Shown here piece after piece: positions 43,816 through 57,181 of a stretch of DNA of 64,000 bases (position 1 is its first letter; every line of letters starts with the position of its first letter). The position numbers and the translations under genes are program-made. Under the pieces are notes generated by a model. The model was not told where the DNA came from. It saw only the letters and a list, made by a program, of their open reading frames with translations, and ran no database searches. Source of the DNA: Piezodorus guildinii (taxonomy: Eukaryota; Arthropoda; Insecta; Hemiptera; Pentatomidae); NCBI GenBank assembly GCA_023052935.1, contig CM041294.1:24322641-24386640 (forward strand), in the 5' to 3' direction.

Positions 43816-46510
43816 GTAAGCAAACTTGTATCAACAATTTATCAGTCCGATAGTTACCCCCCTCATACCCATCATTTCATCAGCAACTACTGTTCTATCA
43901 TATCACATCAGTTCGTGTAATTACGTAAAAAATTAAAAGTCCAAAAGTATTTTAAAAAGCAATTAAGTTCGGAACGGATATAATTTGTAGGAAAAAAGAA
44001 AAAGTTAAATTGAAGCTGGCGAGTTCCCAAAGCGAAGAACCCTCCTTATGCTTAATGCATGAGCCAGCTACTAGTTTCCCTTATCAAGCCCTTCCCTTAC
44101 CTGGGTCCGAGCTATTCACTTCCCAGGATGACCATTCAGCCCTCATTATCCCCATCACGGCAAAGGCTCACGGGAAATACCATTCTCTCCGCGAGCGATG
44201 ACGAAATGGCATTTTCCTTATTCATGCGTTTAGTTACATAACTTGTTTTGAGATACCCCTCGCCCCGACCTCGTGCGGGCAAATATACTGGCTCTTGATA
44301 CACAAATAGATGTGGTTATTGACTTTCTGTCTTAGCCGTCGACTTTCAAGGTTTCGGTTGTAAATGTTGCCTTCGGGGTGTCGTGAACAACCTTCAATTA
44401 TTCGGTGAAAGGTCGACAGAGCCGAAATCGTATTGCTTACTACAACTAAAATGCTCTTTAAAAAAATAACACGATGTAGTTATCTTGATAATCGAACGCA
44501 ATCATTACCATTTTAAGCAAACAAATTTACAATAATCGTACTAGTTTATATTAGATAGGTCTACTTAATTCAAAAATGTTTCCTGCCTAACGCAATATTT
44601 ACATAATGCATAATAGTTCTTAGGCAAGTGAATAAGAATTAAATGTGAAATCTTTTCAAGTATATCAACACAAGAACCGAAATCCTGACATAAAAAAAGA
44701 GATATTAAAAGTATAAGAAAGGCGGCAGAGAAGGAATGATAATAAATGGGTTGGTATAATGGGAGACGTGAATCACGCCGAGCATGTAGGTAGTAAAGGA
44801 ATCAAATATGGCGGTGGGTAAACAACAGTCTTCTCTTGCACTTCCGCTCCTCCCACTCGGCCCTCTTCGTCTTTTTGCCTCTGTGGTCAGTATTATTGTC
44901 GGTGGGGTCACATTACTAACGTATCTAAGGCTGTGCCAGTTAACATTTAATGAGCTAGTGTTGCACAGCATAGTACAATATGACTGCACCGTTCGGCAAT
45001 AATATATATTACTAGATAACCAGAAATATAATTTAAACACATTACACGCCTTATGTTAAAAGTGATAGTTCACATTCGACAACAGATCGATCTTATTCCG
45101 TTAAAATATGTATTTTCTTCGGCGTCGCACTTCTCTTGTTTATAGTTGTCCTTTTTTATAAGAGTCAATAATAAAAAAAATTAAGACACATTAGTTCGTA
45201 AACGCAATTTGAAAAATGCAGTTGCAGATCCGTTCCAGGATAGAGCTGGAAGTTCTCGGAGGAAGAGGGGCCCAGTTCCCAGAACGGCAGGGCAACTTAT
45301 CTTACATCACAATTAGGCTCCGCATACCCTCCTTAGTCTTTTCCCATGAGCAATCTCATGCTAATTATTTTTCGATTGTCTTCCTTTAATCGGATTTTTG
45401 TGAGGTTTAGCTTAGGTCGATTGGGGTTTTTTCTTCTAAATAGATTCATTTATAATTTTATATCGTTCGGGACATTACTGATAGCTAGTAGAAAGTTAAG
45501 AGTGTCGAAGGCAGAGCTGTTAGAAGATTGAATTTAAGCGTCTGTGAATGATTCTAATATGGACTCGTTTTTTAAACGTCTATCATAGACTCTATATTAA
45601 ATAATTTTCTCATCACTCACTATAGAAGGTCAAATATACTAATTTATTGTTTTAAATTTAATGGTTCCGAGATGTTATCGAGCTCTAATCACATCGTTAC
45701 CCTTTTATTATGTTGTGATTCGTTTTTGTCGGAATCCTATGAACGGCGGCTCCTTGAGGTAGGGCATTAAACCCTCTGCTTTTACCTGAACTTTTTCACC
45801 TTGCTATTATCCCCTAAGACTGATGAAGGTGTACATAAAGGTAAAATGGAGCCGCTAAATTATCTCTTCTCTCGCAGCCGATAGATGGCGGGTTGTTTGT
45901 ACGCCGTCATTGGATAAGGCATCGGGATATTATCTGGTTGTAATTAGCCGAGTATTGCATGGTTGACCTCAAAAGGGGTCGCCCTCCGGCTATCTCCCTC
46001 CCCCCACTCCACTTCGTATCGGACCATTCTTCTGTTATTAGTCGATTCTGATAAATCATCCGATTCAGTCCCCTTCAGATATTTCAATAATGCTCTATTC
46101 CAACGCTACAAGCCAATGTTCTCGGTTTACAAAAACGCTTGTTTACCTCCGATGATAAAATGTGTAAATGTTGTAATTATTTTCTTGATCAGCGCGTTAT
46201 CTTTGTCAATTAAGATAATGGGCAGAGAAGGCTCATAGAACGTCACTTCCATGTTTACTAGAAAGTGGCTCCGAATGGTTAATTGCGTTAGCGACGGAAG
46301 GACAGCTATTACAGAGAGGACGGGCGACTTTCGAAAATAAAATTAGTTAGGGTTTTCATGGCTTTGTTTTTTTTTTTTTGTTTTTTTCTGTGGTATCCTG
46401 TTTATCGGATCATTTTTCTACCTCGGATTTTTCTACCTCGGGTTTATAGACTCGTAGCAAGGAAACGTCTTGGCATACTTCAAGGTCATTAATTAGATTT
46501 ACTCATCTAT
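43816..46510. other. Intron-like region without recognised elements
   Basis: Lies directly after the exon donor. Contains moderately GC-rich parts (44010-44220, 44800-44900, 45960-46060) with no coding evidence. Nothing further supported. Confidence 0.4.
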
Positions 46511-47238
46511 ATATGGAATATATAGTGAGGGAAAGTATTGCGATCGTGAAAATTTTTTAATTCCAGTTTTCAACGGAAATACACGTTTTAGGGTCCCCTG
46601 AGTCCAAATGACCTAGTCCTATGAAACTGTAATTTTATATTTAAGACAATTATACGCCCGAGATGATAACGCAACTTTTTCATCAAAATCGGCTTACCAG
46701 AAGAGCTTAACCATGCATTTTGCACCTATTTAGGATTTTTTTTTTTAAAACGGCTCTAACGATTTCGATTAAACTCTCTATATGCATGTAAAATTGGCCG
46801 GCTTTAATATCATGTAAGTTTTATTCTGATTGAAATAGTCTGTCAGTGCTTAAATACCGATATTTTAAATTTTCTTCCTCTAACTACCTTTAATTTGGAC
46901 ATTTCAAAACTATTTTTTTATGTAATTTGTAGTTTTTTTTATAATAAGAACAGTAATATAGACGTATAATATACCGTTAGAAAGAGAAAGATTTCAGAAA
47001 AAATATTATTTGAAACAAAAAGATGTGAAGTGAAGAATAGGGAATAAACTTATTACTGATTAACAATTTAATTTTGTTATATTTATTTAAGCTAAATCAT
47101 ATGTTTCCAACGAAAGTGGATACGCGTTTTATTAAAATCATCTTTGATTTTTTATTTCAAATTGAAGTATATTTAATTGTTTTTAATTTGATTTTAACAG
47201 TCGAGGTATGTAAAAGTCGTGTGTTGCTCGCACCAGAT
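46511..47238 (+). mobile_element. Family B element, copy 5
   Basis: The left terminus lost its outer arm (it starts ATATATGGAATATATAGTGA). Middle and right end are present (GTGTTGCTCGCACCAGAT). The (TG)n tract is deleted. It faces copy 6 right end to right end, 0.75 kb apart. Confidence 0.88.
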
Positions 47239-47984
47239 TTTTTTTTCTCTAGAAAAATCTTAATATATAAAACAGATGGTATAGTGAAACATACTTACTA
47301 GCCCACTGATCATTGTTTAGAAATATATTTATTTAAAATCAGTGAAGGTTTTATAAGAAGCGCCGGAAAATTAAGTTGTTTTTTTGATGTACGTATTCAG
47401 TGATGATTATTGATGTAACCTCTGATTGAACTGACCTTATTTCCCTTTTTAAGTTGATCCGAAATTGAAAGTGTCCATAATAAAACAATAGTATAATTGG
47501 CTCTGAGGTTAGAGAAAGCAGAGACCTGGAGATATTGACGTGGGTGTTGGAGACACCATATGGATAGGGCACCTGACCGTAGCCAGGTAGTCCCCTCCCA
47601 TCTCCCCACACTCTCTGAGCTGTCGTAGCGCATCTGTTACATTAGTCTATCCATTCTTGTCCCGTTCTATTGTCAAGGGAGGGAGAGCTCATTCACCTTT
47701 CCAAATCTAAAAACGGTTTCGTTTTTTGGAAGCGAATGTTTCGTTGTATTCTAGACTGGGTTAGGGATGTTATCTCTGGGTTAAACACCGATAGAGTGTA
47801 TGCGGGTAAACATTTGCTCGTTTACCTCATCATGTTTGCTATCGTCCACGTTCCGATAGTGAAATGCGTAGGATCTTTTCATTATTCTCATCGTTTAAAA
47901 CGACTGAATTTAACTCTGTTTGGACGAAATTTATATATGCAATTATAAAAATAGATATTTGTGTGTATGTACCCAATAAAAAAA
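47239..47984. other. Spacer between inverted family B copies
   Basis: Single-copy sequence; 47500-47640 is more GC-rich. The frame 47670-47948 has no recognised domain. It would form the loop of the hairpin made by copies 5 and 6. Confidence 0.4.
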
Positions 47985-48810
47985 ATCTGGTGCGGGCAAT
48001 ACACGACTTTCACTTTAGAGTCCATTAAATAATTGTCAAATATAGCTAGAGATAAAAATGAGTGAAACCATTAAATAATTAATTTAATTGAATTTCTATA
48101 GAAACGTGTGTTTTATTATAAAGTCTATTATATTAATAATGATCAATTAGTTTTATTGGTTTTTATCACTCTCTATTAACTTTTACAAACTTGTGTATAA
48201 GATAATATTGTTTCTAAAGTTTTTAACTTCCCAACGGTATATTATATGTCTATATTACCGTTCTTATCAAAAACAAAAAATTGCATTACAAAAATATTTT
48301 TTCAGTTTTCTCCTTTATTTGTTTATCAAATTCACTCAAATTGCATATTTAGCTGTTAATTATCAATGCTAACAAGATAACATAGTTATTTTTATAGTAT
48401 CTACAGCATTAAAGGTACTTTAGAGGAAGAAAATTTAAAATATCGGCATTTAAGCCATTTCACACTATTTCAATCACAATGAAACTTACATGATATTAAA
48501 GCCCATCCAATTTTACATTGATATATCGAGTTTTTAGTTAGGTAATTTTTGAGAAAAACGTAAATAGGTGCAAATGCATGGTTTAAAGTGGCATTTTTGG
48601 TAAGCCGATTTTGGTGAAAAAGTTGCTGTAACATCTCGAGCGTGTATTTGGCTTAAATATAAAATTTCACTTTCATAGGACTTTAAGTTTTTGCGGGACT
48701 TGGTCGTTTGGACTCAGGAGACCCTAAAACGTGCATTTCCGTTGAAAACTGGAATTCGAAAATTTTCACGGTCCCTTACTATATATTCCATATATTGGTA
48801 AGTGAAATTA
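47985..48810 (-). mobile_element. Family B element, copy 6
   Basis: Minus orientation; starts ATCTGGTGCGGGCAATACAC and ends GGTAAGTGAAATTA. The left terminal hairpin has a longer loop (TATATATTCCATATATTG). Confidence 0.88.
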
Positions 48811-50770
48811 ATAAATATTTGTTTGTCTGTTCCCAATAAAAAAAAATGACCATGATGATTCTTGTAACACAATTATTTTCTCGATCTTGAAAGTAATTTA
48901 TAATTTTATTAAAGTAAAAATGTCTGACTATAAGTGGAACAAATAAAACATTATCTTATCTCGGCTAAGACGGAATCCATTTGTTTTTTCTGAAGTTAGC
49001 GAGAGTTTGAGATGAAGCAAATATTTACCAGTGAGATAAGGTTGAACGTCTCGCTGTTGAGTGGTGGGGAAGGTTTGTTCTACTTCTGAAAACTTTTCTC
49101 TCTCTGCCTTTTTCTGTTTCCTAGGGTAATTTTTTAGGAAAAGGCTCGACACAGCCTTGTGTACTTGTTTTCTTCTGTTATTTTTATCTAATTGCCTCCT
49201 CTGACAGATTAGGGAGAATGTGCATTCTTCGGGTGTTGAGTGTTCTTCTTGATAATCATATCTAATCCTTCTTCTCTTAGATGACTTTCCGCATTCTAAT
49301 TAAATGTCCTTAAACGTTTCTCTTCTTATACGTTTTTTAATTATTAAGTATTCCTTACTTTCCTATCTGAGGATTCATTGGTGGTTTTGTTTTTTTAATT
49401 AATAAGTAATGACCTTGCTTTAATTGTTGAAATTATATAAGGTGTGTTAATGAAATTTAAATTTGAAACATTAGTTTTTCCAATATTAGGCATATCAAAT
49501 TCGCAGTAAGAATGTTCAATTCTTGCTGTTTGTTCAAATTTAATTGAAATTGAAAATCCGTTTTCGTAGTTAATTTCACAATTATAAAATATAATATAAA
49601 AATATACAAGGTTTTCTAATTATTTATTCTCCAAAAGTTTTTATTTACATTGAATAAGAAAACTAGATTACGAATAGGATCAAAGACGGTCATGAGCGCA
49701 ACCTTGAGTATTATTAGCTCTTGTATGTTGATATGTCATTGTAAACACCTTAACCTGACCCATATAAATAATCTCAATTATTGAATATGTAGTTTTCAGA
49801 AATCTATAAGACCCGTTATAAGATGGATCGATCGTACGGTACGTTTGTACAAGGTGAGTGCCATATTCAACGAGAATAGCCAACACCGGAATAATGCTTT
49901 CAATTTTAATGGATTTATTCGCGGCCATTTTTCCTTGGGATCCTGCATTGTTGCCAACCTTCACGGTTCGTGGGGGGATCGGTTTCTCGGATTCCTTCCC
50001 TTCCATTGTCAGTTAACCTTCTTTACGGGTAAAAAGCGTTACTGCCTTAATTTGGAACAAAGTGCCCCTTTTAAGGCCCGGCTCTCTCCTCCGCTACCTT
50101 CTCTGTATACTTTTTTAATAATAGTTGGCCGTTAAATAAGGATTTTTTTTTATGAATATAATTAGATTTGTTCTTACAATATTAAAAAAAAAATATATTG
50201 AAAGAAGATATTGAATGTACAAATATATATTTTTTTATTTGGACATCTGTATCGATTTGTAAATGCAAAAAGCATCTTGGTATATTGTAACGTTTTTAAT
50301 TGAACAGTACAAGGAGGAATTATTTCCTCTACCAACATGACTAACCTTGCGGTGTTTTGGTGTTTGAAAAATTCCGTTGTAATTATCCTTCATTGTTTAA
50401 ACAATTCGTTTTGTGATTAATAATAAACAGAAATGTTATTCATTCCCTAATAAAATATTGATATTTGATGGGCTTGTTACAGTGTAATCTTTCATCTGAT
50501 CTCAGCGATTAGAAAGATTTGTTTTATTTCATTACAAAAAATATATCAAAGATAAGAGATATCTAATGGTTTTATGGGTTCTTACACTGTATATGTTAGC
50601 CTTGAATCAATTGAGTTTAGTTCAATTTAATTATATTTCTTTGAGGTTTCAAAGGCGTATATAGTTACTAAACATGACTGAAAAATAACTTGATTATAGA
50701 CGACAAAGTATCTTTTGCATAACTGTTATTTGTTTTGTTTTCTTGTTAAGGTTACAATCATATGAAATGA
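48811..50770. other. Unassigned region
   Basis: No gene supported. 49850-50110 is less AT-rich and has frames on both strands that contradict each other. Confidence 0.4.
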
Positions 50771-51590
50771 AATATATAGTAAGGAAAAGTATTGTGATCC
50801 TAAAAAGTTTCGATTTCTAGTTAATACACGTTTTAGGGTCCCCTTGAGTCCAAGTAACCAAGTCCCGCATAGAAGTCAGTGTGTGTGTAACTCCCGGGCG
50901 GAAACGAAAAGTCCTATGAAACTGAAATTTCATATTTGAGACAACAATACGCCCGAGATGTTACAGAAATTTTTTCATCAAAATCAGATAAGCAGAAGAG
51001 CCACTTTATATTATGCATTTTGCACCTTTTTTCGATTTTCTTGAAAACGGTTCCGACGATTTTGATTAAACTCGCTATATCGATGTAAAATTTAATGGGC
51101 TTTAATATCATGTAGGTTATATTTAATATTAGCGATATTTTAAGTATTTTTTCTTCCTCTAAAGTACCTTTAATTCTGTAGATTCTATAAAAATAACTAT
51201 GTTATCTTGTTAGCATTGATAATTAACAGCTAAATATGCAAGTTGAGCGAATTTGATATACATCTAAAAGAGAAAACTAAAAAAATATTTTTTTAATGCA
51301 ATTTTTTTTTTTTTTTTTTTGAACATAAGAACAACACATGTATGATATATTGTTGGAAAAATAAAGATTTTAGAAAAAATATTATCACATACACAAGCTT
51401 TTAAAATATAATAGAGACTGATGAAAAGCTGATAAAACTAACTGATTTTTTTTTTAGATAATAATATAATATATTTTTAATAAAACACATGTTGTTTCTA
51501 TAGAAATTTAATTAAATTAATTCTTTAATTGTTTCACTTGAAAATTCTTTGATCGAGGTAAGTGGAAGTCGTGTGTTGACCGCACCAGAT
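50771..51590 (+). mobile_element. Family B element, copy 7
   Basis: Starts ATATATAGTAAGGAAAAGTA (outer arm lost), keeps the conserved middle, and ends GAGGTAAGTGGAAGTCGTGT then GCACCAGAT. Confidence 0.88.
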
Positions 51591-52345
51591 TTTTTGTAAT
51601 AATTTTGGGCATACAGTACTCGTTTTTTTTGTGTTACAAATGCGTGCTAAGTGTCATTCATCCCTATTTTCCTTATTAATTTCTTTATTTGTAATTTTTT
51701 CTTTGAATCTTCCACTTCTGTCTCTCTGGGTCGAACAGATTTACGCCCAACGATCCAGAGAGTGCACGCACATCTCTCGAAGACGCATTTTGCCCTTCGG
51801 GATCATTTTGGAAAGGATTCGCCTATAAATGGAACATGATGGGGAGAAGGGAGAGCCGAAAGCGACGTGGTTACACAAGCGACGAAAGATGGGCCCGCCA
51901 TCCAGCCTCCTCGCATCTAATTGATGAGTAACTTCCCAACTTTCCCTCCGCCATCTCCTCTTCTCTGAACCTTTTCCCAATTCCAAGGCCTCCCATAGTT
52001 AATACTCATGGGAGATCTTGTTTGTCCATTGTTCCGAAATGTAGTGGGACCTATGCCAAGACGGTTATATTAATTTGAAGCGATTTAAATTCAAGGACCC
52101 GTTTCCTCATGACATTTAATGGGGTTACTGGTTTCTTTCTAGATGCGCCATTAGACGATTGTTTAGCAGACTCCATTTGATGTAGCTAACCTTAACGGCA
52201 CTGTAACGTGCAATTAGAGGCGTGGCTCATTCCCACTTTCTCTTATTATCCAGTGTTTAGTAATAAGCGACTCCGTTAACCTTATTTATGTAAGTGTTGC
52301 TTATGCATTTGTTGGTATGGTATCATTTATAATTGTACCATATAG
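51591..52345. other. Unassigned region
   Basis: Moderate GC at 51720-51990; no recognised coding sequence. Confidence 0.4.
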
Positions 52346-52632
52346 TTTTTTACTTTCACTTACCTATGTAAAAAATATATAGAAAGGGAAAGTATTGCGA
52401 TCGTCAAAAATTTGGAATTCCAGTTTTCTTAAGAAATATACGTTTTAGGGTCACCTGAGTCCGAATAACCAATCCCGCAAAAAGGTCTGTGTTGTGTATG
52501 CCTGTGTGTTTGTGGTAGTCCAGCACCAAAATGAAATTTCATATTTAAGACAGCTATACACCCGAGTTGAAAAATTCTTAAAATGATATAAATGACGGAG
52601 GTGGGTGAAAGTCGTGTGTTGCGCGCACCAGA
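52346..52632 (+). mobile_element. Family B element, copy 8 (internally deleted)
   Basis: The left 215 bp (TTTACTTTCACTTACC through the ACACCCGAG block) are joined directly to the right 50 bp (GGTGGGTGAAAGTCGTGTG, then GCACCAGATT). About 590 bp of the interior are gone while both ends remain, a MITE-like derivative. GTTTT on both sides might be a target duplication. Confidence 0.85.
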
Positions 52633-53528
52633 TTGTTTTAAATTCTTATAATTTTTATATGATCTTGACAAAGTCATTCCCATAGCCTGTTACTGGCTAA
52701 ATATTTAAGTTTTTATAATTCATTTTGAAATATATTGGATGCAGTTATATTATTAAGAATAACGAACAAATTCTTTCTTCTAAAACATCTAGTCATCAAT
52801 ATCAAACCTAAAACTTTTAGATGTATAGACATTATTCTTTTTTAATTGTATGATTATTATTCTCCGTCTGGGAATCATTGCAACAGCACCACGATCATAT
52901 TTACCGGATACATTTCCGTGATTTATTATGATGGTTAAATGAATGTTAAGGAATTATACTTCAAGTTAAGTTTTAACGTAGTTAGTTTAAATGTGTGTCA
53001 AATAAAGTATTGATTTTCTTATAATGACCTAAATATGAAGATGGCACAAGACCGTTTAAATATTAGGGCAATGACGGGAGTGGTTATCACCCAAGATGCA
53101 CGAGATGCCAAGGTATTGGTATTAGTGACAGATGCGGTACACCTTGACCCGAGATCTGGGAGGCACTGGCAGGTGGCCAGCCTGATCCTTGTTTCTCTTT
53201 ATATATTCAAGCCTTGTCCCTCTCCTCCCCTGACTGCAAAACTCTTTCGGCTTAGGAAACAGGAAGCGGTTGGAATTCAGGATGTCGTTGTTTCTAGCGC
53301 TCCCCCCGCATCGGAATAGTCAATTAACTCTTTAGGAAGGTGGCTGCTATCAGAAAGCCCCCTGGGATGTTGGTGTCATTACTATGCTCGCCTCCTCTCC
53401 TCGCTCTCCTTTTCCCGATCCCTCAATTGGCCACGTGTGTGTAGTCCGCTCAAATTTATTTCCCTGAGTCACCGTTCCACGTACAGTCAGATCGATAACC
53501 TTCCACGTTTACGGAACTCATTACCAAT

Positions 53529-53559
<31 letters not shown>

Positions 53560-54848
53560 GTCTTGTTTTAAAGGGCCAGCAAAAACTTAGTAAATTGATT
53601 AGCTTTAAAGCGTCCAGAACCGTAATTGTAAAAACTAATTGGCTCCGTTTCTGTATGCCCAACTAGACGCCTTGCATCACCATTTATAAATTCCTGATTG
53701 TGTACTATTGGATTAGTGAAGAAAACTTGCATCATATCGTCGCTTTTCGTATATTTTATTGTTTTTTTTTTAGATTATATAATCAATTTGTTCGGATGCT
53801 ATCTACTAGATATAAGGCCTGTTATCAATGCAAGAGGCATTCAATATTTGAATGTTATTTATTTACTTGTTCATGGCGTTATCTTGATTCCAATTCTTTC
53901 TTCAAAATTTTGTTTTTCTAGCATCACATCATACTCCACTTATCAGTATTAATTATTATTCACTAGTTAAACAGAAAACATTACCAGGCAAACCTTGTAT
54001 AATCAATTGCCTACTTTTGAAGGCTGTGTTCCTGTGCGTCGATCCACAGCACAGAAAATTAATTTCCATGTTCAGAGTAATAACCCTCTTTTTCCGTAAA
54101 TGTGTCGGTAATTTAGCTTGAATGATTTAGATTTTGTTGAGTTGTTCATAACAAATTGAATGTTAATATGCAAAATTACCGTACCTACCAAAAGTACCTA
54201 TGTTTAAAGTTAATTATTACGGAGATTTTTTATCCTGGATTGACGTGATTTTTGCTCTTGTAATAAATAATCCGTTATTAAAATATGTTGAATGGTTTTT
54301 TTAAAAACCATAAATTATTTATTTCCAATTAGTCTGTTTAAACTTAACAGTGGATAATTTAACTTATATTTGCCTGGCAGGTTTCTTTAGTAGTTCTGTT
54401 ACGTTTTTATTTCCGTTAGCTAAATCACCAGTTCCACTTTCTCTCTTGAAATATCTTTTTAGTTTTCAACAAATTTAAAACATGAACACAACCTAGTGAA
54501 GAAACTTAGTTAACATTATGCTCATTAGACAAGCCTCCTATTTAATTTAAAACAAAATATCACTTTGTAAGAAATGATTCGAAACATATCTAGCGTTCCC
54601 AGACTGCTGGTTACGGTCACTTAACAGATAAATGGAACCGAACGCAACCGGCTATTGTTACCTGCTTTTGATGGAAATAAGGCCTATTAGGTTTCGTGTG
54701 GAAAAAGGATTTTTTCAGAACATGTTCGCGGGTCTATTATTCTATATAGCCTTAGCTTATTGGGATTTAAAGTTATTCTTTTTCTTTTGTTTTAAAGTTT
54801 TCTTGTGAGCTCTCGCCCATGTTTTCTTTTTTTTTCCTCGGCATTCAG
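52633..54848. other. Intron-like region without recognised genes
   Basis: 53040-53420 is richer in GC with a weak frame (53035-53319). A 26-nt T run lies at 53534-53559. Nothing firmly supported. Confidence 0.4.
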
Positions 54849-54979
54849 GGCAGTAGTAAGGAGAAACCGCAACGGTTGCAGGGCTGTACTGCTGACCTCG
54901 CAGCCCACGTTGTCAGCCCATCCGAGCTGGGTGGAAGTGCTGTGTTTTTGCCTTACGATGCGCCCGCCATTACATCCAG
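54849..54979 (+). CDS. Candidate host-gene exon
   Basis: Preceded by a very strong polypyrimidine tract and acceptor (TTTTTTTTTCCTCGGCATTCAG) and followed by CAG|GTGCGG. From the first base the frame is open: it starts GSSKEKPQRLQ and ends SGGSAVFLPYDAPAIT-like (ELGGSAVFLPYDAPAITS). It enters in phase 0, matching the donor phase at 43815, and leaves two bases over. That does not fit the exon at 63103 directly but would fit one at 57115-57181. No known domain. It could be a cassette exon or a false one. Confidence 0.38.
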
Positions 54980-57046
54980 GTGCGGCACATCACCCTCTTA
55001 TTCTGTTTTCTTTAAGATCCTTTCTCTCAAACAAAACACATGGTCCTTGGGAGCACACATTCGTGTGAAGTGCTGAAGTATACAATAGTACACAGGCAGC
55101 TTGCACGCGTCCTCTTCTTGAATTTAATTGTCAACGTCATTTGCCATACGCACGTGTCTTTCGTATGATTGTTCAACTGCATTGCTTTGTTTGTCTAATG
55201 CTCCACAATCAAATAGGGAGGCGATATTTAAAATTCTTTTTTAGATGAATAACTTCGTTGTTTCTACTTATATGTCGGATTCAATAGGAAATTTAGACTA
55301 CTCCTTTAGTCTTTATAATGTTCTCATTCATTAAGTTTAAAGAGTTATATATCTCAATTTTAATATGGTGATTCATGCTGATGATGTTTTGAACTGTTGG
55401 ATATTACCCGAATATTGTTTATATAAGAATAATCTGTTCAATAACAACTTATTTTTGTTGTATAGCGCGTACCTACGGCCAACAATATCAATTAGTTAAA
55501 AACACAGACTAGTAAGTTAATTAAAAACATAAACTATTTTTAAAAGTGATATTTTATGCTCAAAACCATGTTATTTTTGCCGTGGGATCTGTTATTAATA
55601 TAAACTAGGAGGGAAGAGGCTCGGAATTAAACCCCTCCCCCCCCCCCATCCCACGGGCGGACCAAATGGTCCCCCTGCAGAGCCGAGACAGGGGCTATAT
55701 ATAAGACATAATACAGCGGGCTGAGCGAGGGCCCTTGCAGCACCCCACAACCTGCCAGATGATAAGGCAGCCACCGGCTAAAGGATCGTTTTTGCTCTTG
55801 TAGAGGGGGAGGGCTTTTACACTCTCCCGCTGAGAATAATCATTACCCCCACCCCCGCATACCTGTGAATCAATGGCAGCCCTGCCCTTCTTGCTCTATT
55901 GTTATCTAGCCTCTCTTACCCTTAATGTTAACTGTCGGATACCACATTGTCTACTGCCCCCGTTATATTAGAACTGAGGGACAGCCGGTTGAATGAGTAG
56001 GTTATCCATGCGAATAAGATTCTATTTCACTATTGTATATTGGTAGGCTTTTCAGCAATGGTTCATACAGAGGTTGCATTTTATCAGCATCTATTCAGAA
56101 TACACAACATAGTGACGCATCAACTGCCTTGTAATAAGTGGTTTTAAGAGCCATCTTGCTTTCATGACTAGTAGCCACTAGTCTGTCATTGCTCAAGTAA
56201 CCATATTAGTGGCAAACGACTTATTTTTAATTGCTTAGGAACATCACGCAAAGAATAGTTGGTAAAACACCTCCGTGTTTTATTGTTCTTTTAAGAAACC
56301 TTAAATGGGTTATGGCTAACATTGCATGCTCTGCTTGTCGGTAAGAAGAGTAAAGAAATATTTAAATTTTTCATTTTTAAGGTGAGAATCTCATTTATTG
56401 ATAGCTGAAGTTATTTCTTATTGACGTAAAAATAGTAGTAGTAAAAATCATGATCAACTTATATAAAATAGTTGACAGTGTTGATTGTATGATGGATAAT
56501 GTGTAGGTTGCTTTGTGTGAGCTCTGAACTTCAGAGACCTCTATTTAAATGATCTCTTTGTGAACTATTCAGTTTTATCGATTTTAGAGGTGAATTTACT
56601 TAACGGCCTTTTGAAGTTATGTTGGTAATGATTGGGTTAGGTCCGACCTTGAAGTTAGGGTTTTCAATTTCCGAGTTTAATCTATTCCATTTTACTTTTA
56701 TATATGACGTGTTTGCGCATTATAGTATTTTATAAATTTTCTGTGTAAGTGAATTTCACGAAAACGTCTGAGTTTCATATGCTTAGGAAAAGAACAGTTC
56801 TTATTAAGAAAACAAATAAAAAACATTTATTTCGACAGGTCTTGTTCCTAATACCCTTTCAAGGTATTTAATTTTCCTGGCTTATTATTGCATAAAATTT
56901 AATGATTATATGTGATTCGGTTTAGGTAGATTAAACGTTGCGACCGTTGCTACCTGGATGCGCCCCGGTAGTTACGTCCGGTGGCGCATAGAAGAAAGTT
57001 GCGTGGGGCGTGTCAGGTATGCGTTACGCACCCTGGAACAGCTGAT
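54980..57046. other. Intron-like region with GC-rich, TATA-containing block
   Basis: 55615-55900 is GC-rich with a C run and CTATATATAAGAC near 55696, a good TATA box in a plausible promoter setting. The rest is AT-rich and unassigned. Confidence 0.35.
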
Positions 57047-57072
57047 GATCCACGTGGAGCGTTGCGTGGATC
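57047..57072. repeat. 8-bp inverted repeat GATCCACG/CGTGGATC
   Basis: Arms at 57047-57054 and 57065-57072 within a GC-rich block (56940-57210), next to an E-box CACGTG and the odd palindrome TGCGTTACGCA near 57020. Possibly a conserved regulatory block. Confidence 0.5.
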
Positions 57073-57114
57073 AATAGTCTATATCTTGGCCCTCAGAGGA
57101 AGGGACTCTTGTAG

Positions 57115-57181
57115 CAATGAAAACAATAGCGGAGGGTGTTGCCATGGCGACCGTGGATGCCGGCCTAGTTGCCTGCGAAAG
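57115..57181 (+). CDS. Weak exon candidate
   Basis: Follows ACTCTTGTAG and precedes AAAG|GTCAGA. With two bases carried from 54979 it reads 22 Cys/Gly-rich residues (NENNSGGCCHGDRGC...) and ends on a full codon, which would restore phase for 63103. The composition is unusual, and another frame (MKTIAEGVAMATVDAG) is equally open, so this may only be a GC-rich regulatory block. Confidence 0.15.

Noticed and set aside
43542..43853. Arg-rich and Ser-rich frames overlapping the 43668 exon on both strands
   Set aside because: They are shadows of the E/K/R/Q-coding frame, whose exon boundaries and composition are much more convincing.
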